Assembly: GCA_023375675.1 (NCBI GenBank)
Contig: JALQBC010000035.1
Coordinates: forward strand, 372,001 to 436,000
DNA from: Cytospora piceicola
Taxonomy: Eukaryota; Ascomycota; Sordariomycetes; Diaporthales; Cytosporaceae
Direction of reading: 5' to 3'
Length of the DNA stretch: 64,000 nt
The notes under the pieces are model-generated. The model ran no database searches. It was not told the origin of the DNA and saw only the letters and a program-made list of their open reading frames with translations. The first letter of the stretch is position 1. Each line of letters starts with the position of its first letter. Below, piece by piece: positions 60,804-64,000 of this stretch. The translations under genes and the position numbers were made by a program.

Positions 60804-63537
60804 ATGGCAGACTCCATCCGGGTTTCGATCCCGAGTGCTAGCGACGTGGGCGATGAGACTATGGGCCCACTCGCGGACGACTCTGGCTCGGGAGATACGC
60901 CGGCGCAGTCGAGCAGCAGGCCGCAGAAGCGCCGCAGGATTCCTGTCGCTTGCGGTGCTTGCAGGAGCAAAAAGTCCCGTGTAAGGCTGAGACCTAAGAA
61001 ACCACTCTGTTGATTGACAAAACTATTATCTGTATATGGCAGTTGCTGATTAGTTTTGTGTTGCAGTGTGATGGTTGTCGACCCAGATGTTCAAGCTGCC
61101 AGGCTCAGAATATTGACTGTCATTACTTGTCACCGCCGATCTCTTCCACTACTCCGGTTCCGAGAGTGTATGTCGCTGTACTGATCATAGGACGATCATT
61201 GAGCATAAACGGTAGCTAACACGACATACATACCAGGTTCTTGCAGCTGGTGGAGTCCCGATTATCCCAGCTTGAGAGTGACGTCCGCTCTCTGAAAGAT
61301 CAGCAGAGCCAAGGCGGGAGTGTCAGAAGTGAGCCCATCATGGGGGACAGGAGGGAAAGCATTGCCAGCTACTTCCTTCCGATGAGCCTGAACGAGCAGG
61401 AGTCCGAAGAAGGCTTCGTTGTGTCTCCGGACGCCACCGACGGAATTGGGTCTATCGAGTTTACAAAGGAGGAGGATTCTGGATACTATGGTAGGAATGT
61501 TTCCTTCTTCGTGTCTGTGCAGTTTCATCTGACGCCGAGATCTTCCAGGGCCGTCGTCCAACATTGCATTTACGCGCAATATTCGACGTGCACTATATGC
61601 ACTCCTATCACCTCCCTCTACGCGCCAACGAGGGGTGGGATCAAAGTTGCAACGCCTGGATATTTCGCACCGCCCGTCACTCGATGTTTCTCGTCCTACG
61701 ACACCTCAGGGAAGAAGGCCGTCGAGGCACTTCATAGGGGACACCGTGAGCTCCGACGCAGGCCTGGACTATCTCCAGTTTCCTCCCGACGAAGAGATGG
61801 ACGTTCTGGTCAGCCGATTCTTTACCGACACGGGTGCCATATTTCCTTTTATCCACAGGGACACGTTTCTAGAGACCTACAACCGCGTCAGGAGCATCAA
61901 TCTCAGGCAATTTAGGCGGTCATGGCTGGGCCTGCTGAATGCGATCCTCACAATGGCCACTGTCACTTCTGCCAGCTGGGACATGTCGGCAACAGATCGG
62001 GCCGCGAAAGCAGAGATCTTCTTTGCGCGTGCCAAAGCGTTGTGCCTCGACCAGATGCTGAGTGGCGCGAGTCTAGAGACCGTGCAAGCCATGTTACTCA
62101 TGAGCCAGTATCTGCAGGGCACGCATCGTTCTGTGATGACATGGAATATCCACGGTCTAGCCGTCAAGGCCGCCTTCCAGCTGGGCCTGCACACGACTGC
62201 TTCGCTGAAGTCCCACTCTCCTTTGGAACGAGAGACGAGGATTCGAACATGGTATGCGTGTATTATTTTGGACAGGTCAGTCGTTGTGAACCACTTCCAA
62301 CCTTGCATTGGCCCGTCCGGCTGACTCCAGAGAAGGACCCTGAGCATGACCTTTGGCCGCCCTTCGGCGATTCCGGAGTCTTACGTGAGGACACCATTAC
62401 CAAGACCATTTCGTGCCACAATACCTCAGCACCAGTCAAACATGTTTTCGGATGATACACCAAACACTGACCTTTTCGTGGCCACAATGTGAGTCTTCGG
62501 TTCCCCTTACTTTGCTTTTGTGACACATATTGATTGGCCTTGTTCGCAGAACGCTCTATAAGATTATGTGGAACGTCATAGACATCCTCTATGAGAGCAA
62601 CATCGAATATCCGGAACATGGGATCCTGCCTGTTGCCTCGAAGGTTCTTCAGATTGAACATCAGTTGTTGGAATGGCAGGCGGCATTACCTCCACTATTG
62701 AGATTGACAACACCACATGAAGTCAGAAACAGCGACGAATATTCGTTGGGCAGACGGTTCCGGTTGATACTGACTTTAAGATATCACAACATCCGTATTC
62801 TAGCTCATCGTCGGATGCTGGACTTGTATCTGGCCAGTATCGAGAGGGGCCAGAGTTACGATGCAGAAGATTCGATGCTGAGACAGGTCGGCGAGCGGAG
62901 CAAGAATATTTGCATTCAGTCTGCGTCCGACTTGATCTCTATCGTCCACACTATTACACACTCTCCGGAGCCCAAGAGGGGTTTACTCGGAGCTTGGTGG
63001 TTTACATTGTATTACAGTAAGTCATCCTCCCCCCTCCTTGGGGTGGAATTTGGTATCGGTCGCTAACGGTGTCTACGAACAGCTTTCAACGCAACCCTCA
63101 CTATTGTAGCCATCGTGCTATGTAATCACACCAATAGTTCAGGGCAGTCATCTGTTTATGGGGACCATGGCACCCCGGACCAAGCCATTCGGGAAACACT
63201 CGAGCAAGCTTTGACATGCTTGCCACTCATTGATAAGGAGAACAAAATGGTCGACAAATGCGCCAAGTTTACTAAGACACTCCACCAGTGTCTCCTTCTC
63301 TTAGACCGTTCTGACGCAAATGATGGTCAGGTCAAATCAAACAGGTTTGGAAGTGTATCCCCTGCAGAAACCCCTCGGACGGCGCCGAATGGCATCTCGT
63401 ATCCTTACGTCCCCATACCAATCGACACCAGTCACTTCGACCTCGGTGCTATGGGATGGGACACGGAAGGGTTGTTATCGTCACTCAACAACGCCGGCTT
63501 TGTGGATGGGTTTCAGGAGTCGGATTTGTTTTGCTAG
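60804..63537 (+). CDS. Zn2Cys6 fungal-specific transcription factor, 778 aa
   Basis: Seven exons: 60804-60980, 61067-61167, 61237-61490, 61549-62275, 62333-62488, 62550-63016, 63083-63537; all phases agree and give 778 residues. The DNA-binding cluster has cysteines 50, 53, 60, 67, 70 and 77 with C-x2-C-x6-C-x6-C-x2-C-x6-C spacing, preceded by a basic PQKRRRIPVAC. A short coiled coil follows (FLQLVESRLSQLESDVRSLK). After YYG-PSSNIAFTRNIRRAL comes the fungal_trans middle homology region: FTDTGAIFPFIHRDTF, ASLETVQAMLLMSQYLQGT, AVKAAFQLGLH, RTWYACIILDR and MTFGRPSAIP. The C-terminus is acidic/aromatic (HFDLGAMGWDTEGLL), a likely activation segment. Position beside the dioxygenase suggests control of the gentisate cluster. 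The exon 5 acceptor (CCAGAG at 62327-62332) is the least certain junction. Confidence 0.9.
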
Positions 63538-63629
63538 GATCAAGTACACGAGTCCCAACACTGGGTGCATCGAATAGAACTTCTGATTTGAGAATAGAAC
63601 ACACTGGTCGCTTTTGTCATTTCGCCTCA

Positions 63630-64000
63630 TCACTCTTGCCGCGCGATCAAATCATGAACAGCCCTGTCCCATTCCTCCTCCATCGCACGCTCGGCATCAT
63701 AACCATACGCCCAGATCTGAGTGGCTGGATCACTCCACTGATTGGGGCTACTCGCGAAATGTCTTCCTTCCACTTCAGGCTTCATGGCAGCATCTCGTGC
63801 CTGCTGTAGAGGACCGTCCTTGAAATGCCAGATCATCGAGTTTACCAAACTTGCTTCCTGCATCATGCCGGTTCTCTTGACTCTTTCAGTCTCGAATACC
63901 TTCAAGGCAAACTTGAGTTGCTTTGGCGATGCAATCTGATCAAGCACCACGGCGAGAGCGGCTCCATCCTCGACTGCCATTGCGGCGCCCTGTGACATGT
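63630..64000 (-). CDS. FAD-dependent aromatic hydroxylase, C-terminal part (partial, runs off right edge)
   Basis: Minus-strand frame open to the right edge and ending at 63630. Only about 120 residues are visible: MSQGAAMAVEDGAALAVVLD, the G-Q-G-A-N/A-AVEDA-AL segment that contacts the flavin ribityl chain in group A flavoprotein monooxygenases, then a helical C-terminus with IWAYGYDAERAMEEEW, typical of fungal salicylate/3-hydroxybenzoate hydroxylases. With gentisate dioxygenase nearby, the likely reaction is formation of gentisate (3-hydroxybenzoate 6-hydroxylase or a salicylate 5-hydroxylase type), but salicylate 1-hydroxylase cannot be excluded from this fragment. The 3' end is convergent with the regulator, 92 bases apart. 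Confidence 0.82.
   Translation of the reverse strand, partial: MSQGAAMAVEDGAALAVVLDQIASPKQLKFALKVFETERVKRTGMMQEASLVNSMIWHFKDGPLQQARDAAMKPEVEGRHFASSPNQWSDPATQIWAYGYDAERAMEEEWDRAVHDLIARQE

Noticed and set aside
1..64000. tRNA, rRNA or other structured RNA genes
   Set aside because: No cloverleaf with A and B boxes or rRNA-like sequence was recognised by eye; a tRNAscan or Infernal run would be needed to exclude them.

Overview
The window looks like part of the genome of a filamentous ascomycete (Pezizomycotina, probably a Sordariomycete). Genes carry short 50-80 bp introns with GTRAGT-type donors. The gene content is typically fungal: an NLR with ankyrin repeats, an Hce2-type secreted protein, Zn2Cys6 and bZIP regulators, and a DHA1-type MFS transporter. 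A 26 kb block shows the C-to-T/G-to-A signature of repeat-induced point mutation (RIP). All gene models below were spliced by hand and are predictions.

Layout. (1) 1-10.3 kb is a possible self/non-self recognition or immunity locus: an NLR-like protein with C-terminal ankyrin repeats (minus strand, running off the left edge), a 317-residue beta-rich protein of unknown function, and a 1127-residue ankyrin plus subtilisin (S8) protein with an intact Asp/His/Ser triad. (2) 10.6-14.7 kb holds an FMN-dependent alpha-hydroxy-acid oxidase (lactate 2-monooxygenase-like), a small secreted Hce2/Ecp2-like protein, and an unrecognised proline-rich protein. (3) 15265-41203 is one complete Ty3/gypsy LTR retrotransposon (element A, 181 bp LTRs, ACAAC target duplication) interrupted by a second complete Ty3/gypsy element (element B, 24541-35139, 238 bp LTRs, AAACC target duplication). 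Both are heavily RIP-mutated. With B removed, A is about 15.3 kb: gag-pol fills 15.8-23.0 kb, and one further frame of roughly 2,300 codons runs from 23.47 kb, across the B insertion in register, to the 3' LTR. B also has an extra open frame after pol. (4) 43.1-50.1 kb holds an MFS transporter, a frameshifted heme-peroxidase relic, the mitochondrial amidotransferase subunit GatB/Pet112 and a small Cys-containing protein. (5) 50-58 kb is mostly non-coding apart from a bZIP factor. (6) 58.2-64 kb holds a frameshifted membrane-protein relic and then a gentisate-type aromatic catabolic cluster: gentisate 1,2-dioxygenase, a divergently transcribed Zn2Cys6 factor, and the C-terminus of a flavin aromatic hydroxylase running off the right edge.

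How the genes may work together. In the aromatic cluster the flavin hydroxylase would make gentisate from hydroxybenzoate or salicylate, the dioxygenase would open the ring, and the adjacent regulator is the obvious candidate controller. At the left end, an NLR, a small beta-rich protein and an ankyrin-subtilase side by side recall fungal protease-activated cell-death pairs; that is inference only.

The most unusual items are the giant extra frame in element A, with a P-loop-like motif, and the NLR / beta-protein / ankyrin-subtilase locus.
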